Assembly: GCF_009176305.1 (NCBI RefSeq)
Contig: NZ_BLAJ01000002.1
Coordinates: 186,001-250,000 of the forward strand
DNA: 64,000 bases
Direction: 5' to 3'
Origin: Martinezella dioscoreae
Lineage (GTDB): Bacteria; Pseudomonadota; Alphaproteobacteria; Rhizobiales; Rhizobiaceae
In this document: positions 9,184-17,498 of the stretch, piece by piece
Layout: each line of letters begins with the position of its first letter
How positions within the stretch are numbered: position 1 is the first letter of the stretch
Translations under genes and position numbers: made by a program
The notes under the pieces: generated by a model
Told to the model about the DNA's origin: nothing
Databases searched by the model: none
What the model saw: only the letters and a program-made list of their open reading frames with translations

Positions 9184-9499
9184 GAAATCAACAGGCATTG
9201 ATTTTGAGGTCTGGAGGGTTGCCGCAGATGTCGGCACCCACACCGCCGCTACCGGAAATTGCATGGAGATATCGGGAGCTACGGCGCAGTGGCACGTTTG
9301 CAGTTGCGATCATACGGAGCCGCAAGCGCGAAAAAGCGTACGCTTATCCACAATACCGAAACAGGCACCCTGCCGGCTTGTGCATTTAAGAGCAAATATT
9401 CGGGAGATTGATCATCTGGACGCGCCATCGCACATGGACGCAGGATTGATTGCGATGCAGTTCTGGCCGCACCGCAATCGAAGCGAAATCAGCGTTTGC
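9184..9499. other. intergenic stretch without a supported gene
   Basis: About 315 bp between the operon promoter region and the RidA gene. A 53-codon frame starting at an ATG near 9229 has no convincing family resemblance or well-spaced ribosome-binding site. I see nothing else. Confidence 0.5.
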
Positions 9500-9895
9500 T
9501 CAGTCGAGCGGCTTGTAGGCGACGACATCCATTTCGACTTTGACATCCACCATCATGGGCGACTGAACGGTCGAGCGGGCTGGCGGATGATCGATAAAAT
9601 GCTTTTCGAAGACAGCGTTGAAGCTCGAGAAATCGCGAGCGTCATCCAGCCACACATTCACTTTCACCACATGCTCGAGCGTGCAATCGGCAAGGGCAAG
9701 GACATCCTTGATATTGGCGATGACCTGCTCGGTCTGAGCGACGATATTGCCGGCAACGATTTCACCGTTGATGGTCGGAACCTGGCCCGAGACGTAGACG
9801 AAATCACCTGCCCTGACGGCCTTGGCGAAGGGGCGGCGCTGGCCGCCAGCCTGATTGTCGGCGACGTCGAAACGGATCAGCTTGTTCTTGCTCAT
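9500..9895 (-). CDS. RidA/YjgF family protein
   Basis: 131-residue cytosolic trimer of the Rid family, whose members hydrolyse reactive enamine/imine intermediates from PLP enzymes. Family marks: FVYVSGQVP near 32-40, VVKVNVWLDD (76-85), the substrate-binding Arg in PPARSTV (R107) and Glu in VEMDVVAY (E121). R107 matches the Arg of active RidA, though the flanking sequence differs from the archetype, so it may belong to a Rid1-7 subgroup. TGAGGATATC precedes the ATG. It is transcribed alone; its start faces the SDR gene across about 350 bp. Confidence 0.9.
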   Translation of the reverse strand: MSKNKLIRFDVADNQAGGQRRPFAKAVRAGDFVYVSGQVPTINGEIVAGNIVAQTEQVIANIKDVLALADCTLEHVVKVNVWLDDARDFSSFNAVFEKHFIDHPPARSTVQSPMMVDVKVEMDVVAYKPLD

Positions 9896-10249
9896 GATAT
9901 CCTCAGTCTTTCCCTGTTGCTGAAAGCCGCGGTCGCCATCGTTTCATCGGAACAGGCGCACGCGTTCGACTCTCCTGGTAGCTTCCTTATCTGTCGCAGC
10001 GGCGCCACGCCAGATCGTTTTGTCCGTTTGCGAGATGGGTGTGGAGCAATGCTTCTGCGACTTCGATCGAAACCTTAACTTCAAATGCAAGAAAAACTCT
10101 TTTATTTTCCGCAGATTACGGACGCTTCCTCCACGAAATCTCATCTCGTCCTTTTGTCGCGCCTGGCATGATTGCCTTTCTGCCCCGGAGGCTGATAAGA
10201 CAAAGACATATTTCGTCGTATGATTGGTTGACGTTCAGGAGGAGTCGTC
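9896..10249. other. divergent promoter region, ridA-like / SDR genes
   Basis: About 354 bp between two divergent genes, with lower GC than its neighbours in the middle (about 10060-10110). No gene is supported. It should hold both promoters. AGGAGGAG 5 nt before 10250 fixes the SDR start. Confidence 0.45.
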
Positions 10250-11044
10250 ATGACAGAACTCGCGCAATCGCTTGCGTCCATCCGCATTCCCGATCTTGCC
10301 GGCAAAAGAGTGCTGATAACGGGCGCCTCAACCGGTATTGGCGCTGCCGTCGCGCGCGCCCTTGCCGCCCAGGGCATGAAGATCGGCCTCCACTTCAATG
10401 CAAGCCGCGAACCGGCGGAAAAACTGGCCGATGAAATCAAGGCTGGCGGCGGAACTGTGCATCTCATCCAGGGCGATGTCTCCCGAGATGGCGAGACCGA
10501 ACGTGTGGTCAAGGACGCAGCCGAAGCTTTGGGAGGCCTCGATGGCCTGATCAATAATGCCGGCGGCATGCTCGGGCGTCTTCCGACCGCCGAAATGACG
10601 GATGAGCATTATGAGCGGGTGATGAACCTCAATGCACGCTCCGTGCTTGCGGCGACCCGCGCTGCTCATCCTCACCTGAAAAAACAGGGCGGTTTCGTCA
10701 TCAACACGACCTCCATTGCCGCACGCAATGGCGGCGGCAACGGCGCGATCCTCTATGCGGCCTCCAAAGGGTTCGTCTCGACCATTACCCATGGCCACGC
10801 CAAGGAATTCGTCAACGACAAGATCCGCGTCAACGCCGTCGCACCCGGCGTCATCGCAACGCCTTTCCACGAGCGCTATACCAACGACGAGCAGATGGAG
10901 TTGCAGCGCAAGACGATCCCCATGGGATTCGTGGGCACGCCGGAAGATTGCGTTGGCGCCTACCTCTTTCTCGCCTCTCCCACTCTTTCTGGCTACATCA
11001 CCGGCCAGATCATCGAAGTCAATGGCGGCCAGCTCATGCCGTGA
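10250..11044 (+). CDS. short-chain dehydrogenase/reductase (SDR)
   Basis: 264-residue NAD(P)-dependent oxidoreductase of the classical SDR family. The Rossmann glycine motif TGASTGIG is at 24-31, NNAG at 102-105, the catalytic Ser at 155 and YxxxK at Y169/K173. The C-terminal segment SPTLSGYITGQIIEVNGGQ is typical of FabG-like members. A strong AGGAGG precedes the ATG. The substrate cannot be told: sequences like this are often labelled 3-oxoacyl-ACP reductase or glucose dehydrogenase without proof. It stands alone, not in an obvious operon. Confidence 0.92.
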   Translation: MTELAQSLASIRIPDLAGKRVLITGASTGIGAAVARALAAQGMKIGLHFNASREPAEKLADEIKAGGGTVHLIQGDVSRDGETERVVKDAAEALGGLDGLINNAGGMLGRLPTAEMTDEHYERVMNLNARSVLAATRAAHPHLKKQGGFVINTTSIAARNGGGNGAILYAASKGFVSTITHGHAKEFVNDKIRVNAVAPGVIATPFHERYTNDEQMELQRKTIPMGFVGTPEDCVGAYLFLASPTLSGYITGQIIEVNGGQLMP

Positions 11045-11127
11045 GAAGTGGCCAGCGGTCGCTTTGTGTGGCGGGCAATGCTAGTCTTGCCCGGCACGGC
11101 GCCTTCGCGTCGAGGAAGATGGAGCGC

Positions 11128-12021
11128 ATGCAGATGGCAAAGACGCCCATTCATGACGGCACTGAAACGTCGGTGGAATTGACCCATCCGGATCGAGTTT
11201 ATTGGCCCGGCGATGAGGTCAGCAAGCAAGACCTTCTTGATTACTACGCTTTGGCCTGGCGTAGAATGGCGTCTTTCGTCGTCAACCGTCCCCTCGCCCT
11301 CCTGCGGTGTCCGGATGGCATCGATGGACCACGCTTCTTCCAGAAACATGCCTGGAAGGGCATCAATCCGCATATCCAGGAAATTGCCGATCCAGAAGAT
11401 AAGGACGCTGCGAAGCTTCTGAAGATTGGGGATTTCGATGGCCTAGCAGCCCTTGTCCAATCCGCTGCGCTGGAAATTCACCCCTGGGGCACGACGACTG
11501 ATCATTGGGAAAAGCCCGACATGATCATCATGGATCTCGACCCCGGGGAGGATGTCGCATGGAGTGAGGTCGTGACTGCAGCGAAGGAGATCAGGGAGCG
11601 GTTCGCCACCCTGGGACTAACATCCTTCGTCAAAACGTCAGGCGGCAAGGGATTGCATGTGGTTGCATCCGTCAAGCCGCAGGCGACCTGGCCGCACGTC
11701 AAGGATGCCGCCGAGGCAATCGCCCACGCCATGAGTGCCGATAGCCCGGAGACGTATTTGTCGGTCGCCAGCAAGGCGAAGCGGGCGGGCCATATCTTCA
11801 TCGATTATCTGCGCAACGGCCGCGGCAACACAGCCGTGGCACCCTATTCGACACGCGCCAGAAGGGGCGCTGCCGTTTCGATGCCGGTCAGCTGGGAGGA
11901 TTTGGACGGCAGGATCGGGCCAGCTTCCTTTACCGTCAAGAATGCAGCATCGCGTCTCGGCCAATCGAGCACGGATCCCTGGGCCGATTTCTTCAAGGCG
12001 GCATCGCCTCTCAAGCTCTGA
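11128..12021 (+). CDS. standalone LigD-type polymerase/primase domain protein
   Basis: 297 residues matching only the archaeo-eukaryotic-primase-like polymerase domain of the NHEJ ligase LigD. It would fill or extend DNA ends, typically preferring ribonucleotides. Catalytic residues are visible: IIMDLDPGEDV (D136, D138), SGGKGLHV (171-178), and the third acidic residue in IFIDYLRN (D226); STRARRGAAVSMP (241-253) follows. There is no ligase or phosphoesterase domain, and no ku or ligase gene nearby. Three ATGs compete (11119, 11128, 11134); 11128 has GAGGAAG at the best distance. The frame extends upstream over the SDR gene but only in shadow. Confidence 0.88.
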   Translation: MQMAKTPIHDGTETSVELTHPDRVYWPGDEVSKQDLLDYYALAWRRMASFVVNRPLALLRCPDGIDGPRFFQKHAWKGINPHIQEIADPEDKDAAKLLKIGDFDGLAALVQSAALEIHPWGTTTDHWEKPDMIIMDLDPGEDVAWSEVVTAAKEIRERFATLGLTSFVKTSGGKGLHVVASVKPQATWPHVKDAAEAIAHAMSADSPETYLSVASKAKRAGHIFIDYLRNGRGNTAVAPYSTRARRGAAVSMPVSWEDLDGRIGPASFTVKNAASRLGQSSTDPWADFFKAASPLKL

Positions 12022-12023
12022 CG

Positions 12024-12590
12024 TTACACCAGAAACGGGACCAGCGCCGGCGTGCTGGCCTTATAATCGGCATAGGCCGAGCCGAACACCTCGTTCATCC
12101 AGCTCTCCTCGATTTGCACGCGGCGCAATACGGCATAGAGCACCGCGATGATCGCAAGGACGGCCGCGATGTCACCGCGCGCTATTGCCGAGCCGATAAT
12201 GGCCAGCATCAGACCGGAATAGATCGGGTGCCGCACAAGCGCATAAGGACCGGAGCGAATGAGCGCGTGATCCTCCTTGAGAGTGATCACCCCGCTCCAG
12301 TTGCGCCCAATATGATAGCGAGCCCAGACAGCGAAAACGAGACCGATGAAGGTCAGAACCGCGCCAATCGCATAGGATGTGAGATCCTGTGGGATGAGGC
12401 GTAACCGCAAAGGACCTAGCCAGGATGGATTGACGACAAGAAGGAAAGCGCCGATCCAGATCGGCACGGTATTGCCGAGCCGCGACAGAGGGTCCTCCTG
12501 TCGCACGCTCCTCTTGACGCTGAATGAAGCGAAAAGCCAGATCAATAGCCAGGCGATCCAGCATGCGGGAATGAATTGATAGATGAGCAT
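12024..12590 (-). CDS. isoprenylcysteine carboxyl methyltransferase-like membrane protein
   Basis: 188-residue integral membrane protein with four or five hydrophobic segments. The ICMT/PEMT-like C-terminal signature is visible: GPYALVRHPIYSGLM, then EESWMNEVFGSAYADYKA near the end. Family members methylate lipid or prenyl substrates with SAM; the bacterial substrates are mostly unknown. It ends 2 bp after the convergent polymerase gene, and its start nearly abuts the stop of the GST gene upstream on the same strand, so the two may be co-transcribed. Confidence 0.85.
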   Translation of the reverse strand: MLIYQFIPACWIAWLLIWLFASFSVKRSVRQEDPLSRLGNTVPIWIGAFLLVVNPSWLGPLRLRLIPQDLTSYAIGAVLTFIGLVFAVWARYHIGRNWSGVITLKEDHALIRSGPYALVRHPIYSGLMLAIIGSAIARGDIAAVLAIIAVLYAVLRRVQIEESWMNEVFGSAYADYKASTPALVPFLV

Positions 12591-12593
12591 CGC

Positions 12594-13331
12594 TCACGCC
12601 ATATCTCTGTCCAGTTCCGGATAGTGCCGGAAAATGCCGCTCTCATTGAAGGGAATGCGGCGATCGGACTGAAGATAGCGAGCAATGTTGGGCCGTTTCA
12701 TGACAGCTCCGTGCAGCGCGGTCAGATGCGGATATCGGCGATCCAGATGCGCCGTCGCGCGGGGGAAGGCATAGCGCAGCCCCTCATAGACCTGAAACAG
12801 CGAAAGATCGACATAGGTCAATTCTCCTCCGAAGATATGGCTCGATCCTTCGGGGTTTTGCTGAAGCACTTTCTCGAAATAACCGAGGAACTTGGGAATG
12901 CGGTTTTCGATGAATTCTGCAGCCCGCGCCTTGGCCTCTTGCTTCTGATCCTCGTAATATTTCGACGTCGCGATCGGGTGGTGCGTGTCGTGTACCTCGG
13001 CGACGAGATCGGTGATCGTCAGCTGCAGGCCGTTCAACGCGTGGCGCCTTCCTTCGTCCCTCGGCGCCAGACCCAGCTTCGGCCCGAGATACATCAGGAT
13101 ATTCGCCACATGCGGAATAATGAGATCACCGTCCTTCAGAAACGGTGGGGCAAATGGGAGACCGAGTTCAGATTTACCCTCCATGATGGCGAACATGGCG
13201 GGCATACCCTGCCCCCTGCCTGCAGGAGCACGACAAACATCGACATAGTCTGCACCGGCTTCCTCCAGCGCCAGCCGAACGAATTCGCCGCGCCCCTGAA
13301 TGCCATCCCAATAGTAGAGTTCATAGGCCAT
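12594..13331 (-). CDS. glutathione S-transferase family protein
   Basis: 245 residues: an N-terminal thioredoxin-like half (YELYYWDGIQGRGEFVRLAL, a Tyr-containing start as in sigma/pi-class enzymes) and an all-helical C-terminal half with the YVDLSLFQVYEGLRYAFP stretch. Likely cytosolic detoxification or peroxide reduction with glutathione. The gene reads into the ICMT-like gene with 3 bp between them. Class and substrate not assigned. Confidence 0.88.
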   Translation of the reverse strand: MAYELYYWDGIQGRGEFVRLALEEAGADYVDVCRAPAGRGQGMPAMFAIMEGKSELGLPFAPPFLKDGDLIIPHVANILMYLGPKLGLAPRDEGRRHALNGLQLTITDLVAEVHDTHHPIATSKYYEDQKQEAKARAAEFIENRIPKFLGYFEKVLQQNPEGSSHIFGGELTYVDLSLFQVYEGLRYAFPRATAHLDRRYPHLTALHGAVMKRPNIARYLQSDRRIPFNESGIFRHYPELDRDMA

Positions 13332-13524
13332 TCGGTTTCATCTCCCCGATATTGAGAGCAATCCGCTGCAATGATCGCCGCAAGACGGCAATTTAGCGTC
13401 GACATCGCGAAAGGTAAGAGGCAATCGACGATTACAGGCGCAGGCATATGCACCGGAAACCTTATGAACTTCATAGCGACGGCCGAATGGATCTCGACGA
13501 TCGCATCCAGTTCTCACCGATAGC

Positions 13525-13839
13525 CTAGGAATGTGTGTTGTGCTCGTGGCGTTTACGCGTCGCAGCCGCCTTTTTTGCAGAGGCGGAGCGCTCCGCAGCG
13601 GGTCGGCTTGCAGCGGCGCGTCCGCCGATCCTGCCGCCCTTTTCGGACGATTCGTGGTTTTCGGAATGGCCGCGACCGGAGCCGGACTTCTTACCGCCGC
13701 CGCTTTCCTTGTTTACAGTCGCCCAGGCACGCCGCTCCGCCTCTGCGTGCGAAACGCCGCGGTCTTCGTAGCCTTCCTCGATATGCTCGGCCTTGCGCTT
13801 CTGCTTGTTGGTATAGGCGGACTTATCTCCTCGGGGCAT
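13525..13839 (-). CDS. small basic KGG-motif stress-type protein (often annotated plasmid stabilization protein)
   Basis: 104 residues, very hydrophilic and lysine/alanine-rich. The N-terminus MPRGDKSAYTNKQKRKAEHI and the AERRAWATVNKESGGGKK block define a family widespread in rhizobia. A KGG-like motif (SSEKGGRIGGRAA) and an Ala/Lys-rich histone-H1-like tail follow. The start was set at ATG 13839, with AAGGAG 7 nt upstream. The common label is not supported by known function. A candidate EcfG-type promoter lies 30 bp upstream (13869-13893), consistent with general-stress control. Confidence 0.82.
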   Translation of the reverse strand: MPRGDKSAYTNKQKRKAEHIEEGYEDRGVSHAEAERRAWATVNKESGGGKKSGSGRGHSENHESSEKGGRIGGRAAASRPAAERSASAKKAAATRKRHEHNTHS

Positions 13840-13868
13840 GATCTTTCTCCTTGCTGGGAAGGAAGAGC

Positions 13869-13893
13869 AACCCGTCGTCAGGGAAAAGGTTCC
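13869..13893 (-). promoter_or_regulatory. EcfG-like promoter of the KGG protein gene
   Basis: On the minus strand, GGAAC, 16 nt, GGTT. The alphaproteobacterial general-stress sigma factor EcfG recognises GGAAC-N16/17-CGTT, so this has one mismatch in the -10 element. It sits about 30 bp before the gene at 13839. It overlaps the 3' end of the small frame at 13878-14087. Confidence 0.5.
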
Positions 13894-14087
13894 GAGATTT
13901 GGCCTGAAGAATTGCGATTGCCGGATAGCAGATTGCTCGGGAGTATCCAGAAGCGCCGACCATGCCGCACAGCGACACGCTGCTTGGCAGAGGCAGGGAA
14001 AAAGACGCCGACCGAGCGATCGATGATCAGAATGAGGACCAAGGCCGTCAGAAGATACAGCGCAGCGAGCACGAGGAGTGATGTCAT
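13878..14087 (-). CDS. possible small membrane protein
   Basis: 69 codons starting MTSLLVLAALYLLTALVLIL, one clear membrane helix, followed by a basic stretch. GGAG lies upstream of the ATG at a slightly long distance. It precedes the KGG protein gene on the same strand, and its tail overlaps the promoter proposed for that gene. No family recognised; the helix argues for a real peptide, the unstructured tail against. Confidence 0.4.
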   Translation of the reverse strand: MTSLLVLAALYLLTALVLILIIDRSVGVFFPASAKQRVAVRHGRRFWILPSNLLSGNRNSSGQISEPFP

Positions 14088-14361
14088 CCCACCAGCTCCA
14101 ATCTAGCGGCAAGCCACAAAGGCCACTGCGCTGCGACAATCGCCGCAACCGTCATTTCCACATCATCGATATAGCTGCCACACATTGCTGAGCTCCCTTC
14201 ACAATCTGTAGCATCAATGTGTGACAACTATTTCGCGGATGAGAGCCAAATCACCGAAATTATTGCGAATATTCCGCCAGCTACCATCTCGAAAAGAGAG
14301 ACGGCCCGATGTTGCCATCGAGCCGCCCTCATCTCCGCCACACTCCTAAAGCTGACGCGTC

Positions 14362-14631
14362 CTACACCTTCGCGGCTACACCCTTCTTCGATATCTTCTT
14401 TGCTGGCTTAGCCAATTTTTCCTCGGCAACAGCCGCCGCGGCGACCGCCGTCTTGCGCTTCGCCTTGGGCTTGATGTCGATCGCGCCGCCGTCTGCTGCC
14501 GTTTTCTCAAGCGCGATGCGCTCACTGCTCGCCTGCGCCCAGTGCTCGACGTCGCGACCGGAAGGATGGCCTTCCTCTTCCCATATGGCGTATGCGCGCT
14601 TCTTGATCCATTCGTCCCGAGATTCCAACAT
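14362..14631 (-). CDS. DUF2934-like small protein
   Basis: 89 residues. The N-terminal segment RDEWIKKRAYAIWEEEGHPSG is the DUF2934 signature (W..R..IWE.EG.P.G). The C-terminal half is a low-complexity Lys/Ala tail, suggesting nucleic-acid association. The start was placed at 14631 (MLES) because CGGAG lies 8 nt upstream; an in-frame ATG ten codons earlier lacks a ribosome-binding site. Function unknown. Divergent from the cardiolipin synthase gene. Confidence 0.8.
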   Translation of the reverse strand: MLESRDEWIKKRAYAIWEEEGHPSGRDVEHWAQASSERIALEKTAADGGAIDIKPKAKRKTAVAAAAVAEEKLAKPAKKISKKGVAAKV

Positions 14632-14965
14632 CTGCTGTTCTCCGTTCGCATCATTGAACAAGGTTTTGATGAACGATGCCCGTTCTTGAAACGCGGGCTT
14701 TGACGCCTCCCCCGAGCAGCCAAGACGCTATGGCTAGCGTTCTTCGATCTCGACTGTCGAACCGCAGTGGCGCTTCGAACGAGAAACAGAAGTTACCGTG
14801 GGGGACGGTAGCGAAGCAGCCGAAGCAACCTAAGTATGATGCTGGTCAGAACAGGGTTCAATTAAAATTATCTAATAAGATGAAGTTTCGCACCGCTATT
14901 GATGACATCTTGACGATCGCCGGCCCACTCATTGCAGCTTTTGCGGGCAAGGATATACTTGCATT
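14632..14965. other. intergenic stretch, divergent promoters
   Basis: About 334 bp between the DUF2934-like gene and the cardiolipin synthase gene. AT-rich around 14855-14885, where the cls promoter is likely. No gene supported. Confidence 0.4.
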
Positions 14966-16429
14966 ATGATCGACCTCGTGGCTGCCCATTGGGGCCAAAT
15001 TCTCGCCGTCCTGTCAATCGTGATGGGGGCGGCCGCTGCAATCCATGCAGCCATGACCAAAGAAGATGTCCGCGCCGCGATCGGCTGGGTCGGCGTCATC
15101 ATCCTGTCGCCCATCATCGGTGCCGTCCTCTATGCTGTCGCCGGCATCAATCGCATCCGCCGGGCCTCCCTCAGCTCGCAGCGCGACGCGCTCTTTCGCA
15201 AGGATGCGAATGGCGAGCTCTCCAGCTTCGACGCCGATGGCGGCGAGGTGCGCCGGCGGTTCGGCGATCGTTTCGGTTCTATGAAGACGCTCGGCGACCG
15301 CGTCGTTCGCTATATGATGAGCACCGGCAACACCATCGAGATGCTGACGAACGGCGACGTTGCCTATGCCGCGATGAAGGCTGCAATCGACGGCGCCGAG
15401 CGCAGCATCCTGATGGAAACCTACATCTTCGATCGCGACCCGATCGGCCTCCGCATCGCCGATTCCCTGATTGCTGCGACCAAACGCGGCGTCAGCGTGC
15501 GTGTACTCATCGATGCTGTCGGCGCCCGCTACTCCGTGCCGAGCATCATGGGCTATCTGCGCGAAGGAGGCGTGCAGGTCGACGTCTTCAATGGCAACGT
15601 CATCATCGGTCTCCGGTTGCCTTATGCCAACCTGCGTACCCACCGAAAGATCCTCAGCATCGATGGGCGAATTGCCTTTACCGGCGGCATGAATATCCGT
15701 CAGGGCTTCACGCGTGAATTCGCGCACGAGCACAGCGCTCGCGACATGCATTTCTGCGTGACGGGACCTGCAGTCGCCGATCTCTTCAATACGGCAGCCG
15801 AGGATTGGCGCTTCACCACAGGCGAAGTCCTGAATGGCGAGGAATGGCGGATTGCCGCGCCCTCCAACGAGCCTGGAGCGCCCGTTTTCATGCGGGTGGT
15901 TGCCTCCGGCCCGGATCGCAGCGTCGAGACCAATCACAAGATGCTCATCGGCGCGCTGTCGGTGGCGCACAAATCCATCCGAATCATGTCGCCCTATTTC
16001 CTGCCGGATCGCGAGTTGATCAGTGCGCTGGTGACGGCGGCCCGGCGTGGCGTCGAAGTCGATATCGTCGTGCCGACAGCCAACAATCTGGTACTCGTCG
16101 ACCGGGCCATGACGGCGCAATTCGACCAGATGCTGAAGAACTATTGCCGCATCTGGCGCGCCGAAGGCGCCTTCAACCATTCCAAGCTTTTGTCCATCGA
16201 CGGTATCTGGGCCTATGTCGGCTCATCCAATCTCGATCCGCGCTCCCTGCGGCTCAATTTCGAAGTGGATCTCGAGGTACTCGATCGCGGCTTTGCGAGC
16301 ACGATCGACGATCATATCGGCGCGATCCTGGAAACTGCACATCCGGTAGACCTCGAAAAGCTCAGGGCGCGGCCGTTTGTCGTACGGCTTATCGAAAAGG
16401 TGCTCTGGCTTGGCTCACCCTATCTCTGA
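14966..16429 (+). CDS. cls: cardiolipin synthase (phospholipase D superfamily)
   Basis: 487-residue membrane enzyme that joins two phosphatidylglycerols to make cardiolipin. Two N-terminal helices (about 8-28 and 40-60) precede two PLD domains, each with an HKD motif: HRKILSID (H226, K228, D233) and HSKLLSID (H405, K407, D412). SSNLDPRSLRLNFEVDLEV after the second motif is typical of Cls. It is followed by an EEP-family gene in the same orientation, about 120 bp downstream, a pairing that suggests shared membrane-lipid function. Confidence 0.95.
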   Translation: MIDLVAAHWGQILAVLSIVMGAAAAIHAAMTKEDVRAAIGWVGVIILSPIIGAVLYAVAGINRIRRASLSSQRDALFRKDANGELSSFDADGGEVRRRFGDRFGSMKTLGDRVVRYMMSTGNTIEMLTNGDVAYAAMKAAIDGAERSILMETYIFDRDPIGLRIADSLIAATKRGVSVRVLIDAVGARYSVPSIMGYLREGGVQVDVFNGNVIIGLRLPYANLRTHRKILSIDGRIAFTGGMNIRQGFTREFAHEHSARDMHFCVTGPAVADLFNTAAEDWRFTTGEVLNGEEWRIAAPSNEPGAPVFMRVVASGPDRSVETNHKMLIGALSVAHKSIRIMSPYFLPDRELISALVTAARRGVEVDIVVPTANNLVLVDRAMTAQFDQMLKNYCRIWRAEGAFNHSKLLSIDGIWAYVGSSNLDPRSLRLNFEVDLEVLDRGFASTIDDHIGAILETAHPVDLEKLRARPFVVRLIEKVLWLGSPYL

Positions 16430-16552
16430 CGACTGCAACGAAAGACTATCTGCCTTTGTCGCAGCCTTTTTACATGACAACGCCAACAATCGCTTCTTAT
16501 ACTCTGTCCCACGTGCCCGACATGATCTGATCAAGGAACGGTCGACGGATAG

Positions 16553-17395
16553 ATGCGAAAAAAGAAAGAAAGTCTCCGTGCGAGCATTCTAGAAAGCCTG
16601 AAGAACCGAAAGAAATCGCGCCCCACATCGGCCGGCAGCAAGCCGGACCGCCCGGACGGCACGTTGATCGCTTCCTACAATGTCCACAAATGCGTCGGCG
16701 CCGACCGCCGCTTCGATCCGGAAAGAACGAGCCGCGTCATTCATGAAATCGATGCCGATATCATCGGTCTGCAGGAAGCCGATACGCGTTTTGGAGAACG
16801 CACGGGCATTCTCGATCTGCGCCGGCTCGAACGCGAGACAGGCCTCATCCCGGTGCCGATTTCCGGCGTCACCAAGGCGCATGGCTGGCACGGCAATGTG
16901 GTTCTTTTCAAACAGGGCACGGTTCGCGACGTTCACCAGATCAATCTGCCAGGGCTTGAGCCGCGCGGCGCCTTGATCGCTGAACTGGAATTGGCTCGTG
17001 GCGGAAGCCTCAGGATCATCGCGGCGCATCTCGGCCTGCTGCATCGCTCGCGCGCGCAGCAGACGCGTCTGATCGTCGACCTCATGAACGACGGCAGCGA
17101 GACGCCGACCATCCTGCTGGGCGATCTCAACGAATGGCGCCTTGGCGACCGCTCATCTCTCAATACCATCCAGAACGCGTTCGGACCGCTACCGCCTGCC
17201 GTACCGAGCTTTCCCTCGACACTGCCGCTTCTGGCGCTCGACCGCATCATGGCAAACCGCCGCGGCATGATCTCCGCAGTCGAAGTGCATGACTCGCCGC
17301 TGGCACGCGTGGCTTCCGATCACCTGCCCATCAAGGCCGTGGTCAGCCTGGAAGTGCTCGACATCGACGCTCGGACGCATTCACAGACTGCCTAG
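16553..17395 (+). CDS. endonuclease/exonuclease/phosphatase (EEP) family protein
   Basis: 280-residue metal-dependent phosphoesterase. Motifs in order: ASYNVHKCVG, IDADIIGLQEAD (Glu metal ligand), HGNVVLF, LLGDLNEW (Asp/Asn), and SDHLPIKAVV (Asp-His general base) near the C-terminus. No signal peptide; the first 35 residues are basic. These folds act on DNA, inositol phosphates or phospholipids; lying next to cls favours a lipid or phosphodiester substrate, but that is inference. Confidence 0.88.
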   Translation: MRKKKESLRASILESLKNRKKSRPTSAGSKPDRPDGTLIASYNVHKCVGADRRFDPERTSRVIHEIDADIIGLQEADTRFGERTGILDLRRLERETGLIPVPISGVTKAHGWHGNVVLFKQGTVRDVHQINLPGLEPRGALIAELELARGGSLRIIAAHLGLLHRSRAQQTRLIVDLMNDGSETPTILLGDLNEWRLGDRSSLNTIQNAFGPLPPAVPSFPSTLPLLALDRIMANRRGMISAVEVHDSPLARVASDHLPIKAVVSLEVLDIDARTHSQTA

Positions 17396-17400
17396 ACGTT

Positions 17401-17421
17401 ATCGACATGCTTCATGTCGAT
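17401..17421. other. 9-bp perfect hairpin after the EEP gene
   Basis: ATCGACATG-CTT-CATGTCGAT, six bases after the stop codon of the EEP gene and about 80 bp before udh. No T-run follows, so it may protect the mRNA 3' end or serve as an operator for udh. Confidence 0.45.
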
Positions 17422-17498
17422 CCCACCGATATATGTGATGACGGGCGGAGGACCATCTTATAGGCTCCCCGCCGAAATGACCGATCCGGGAGACAATC

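Noticed and set aside
9229..9389. 53-codon frame in the gap after the operon promoter
   Set aside because: No clear ribosome-binding site, no recognisable sequence.
14088..14361. gap checked for a small RNA or gene
   Set aside because: No hairpin with T-run and no coding pattern.
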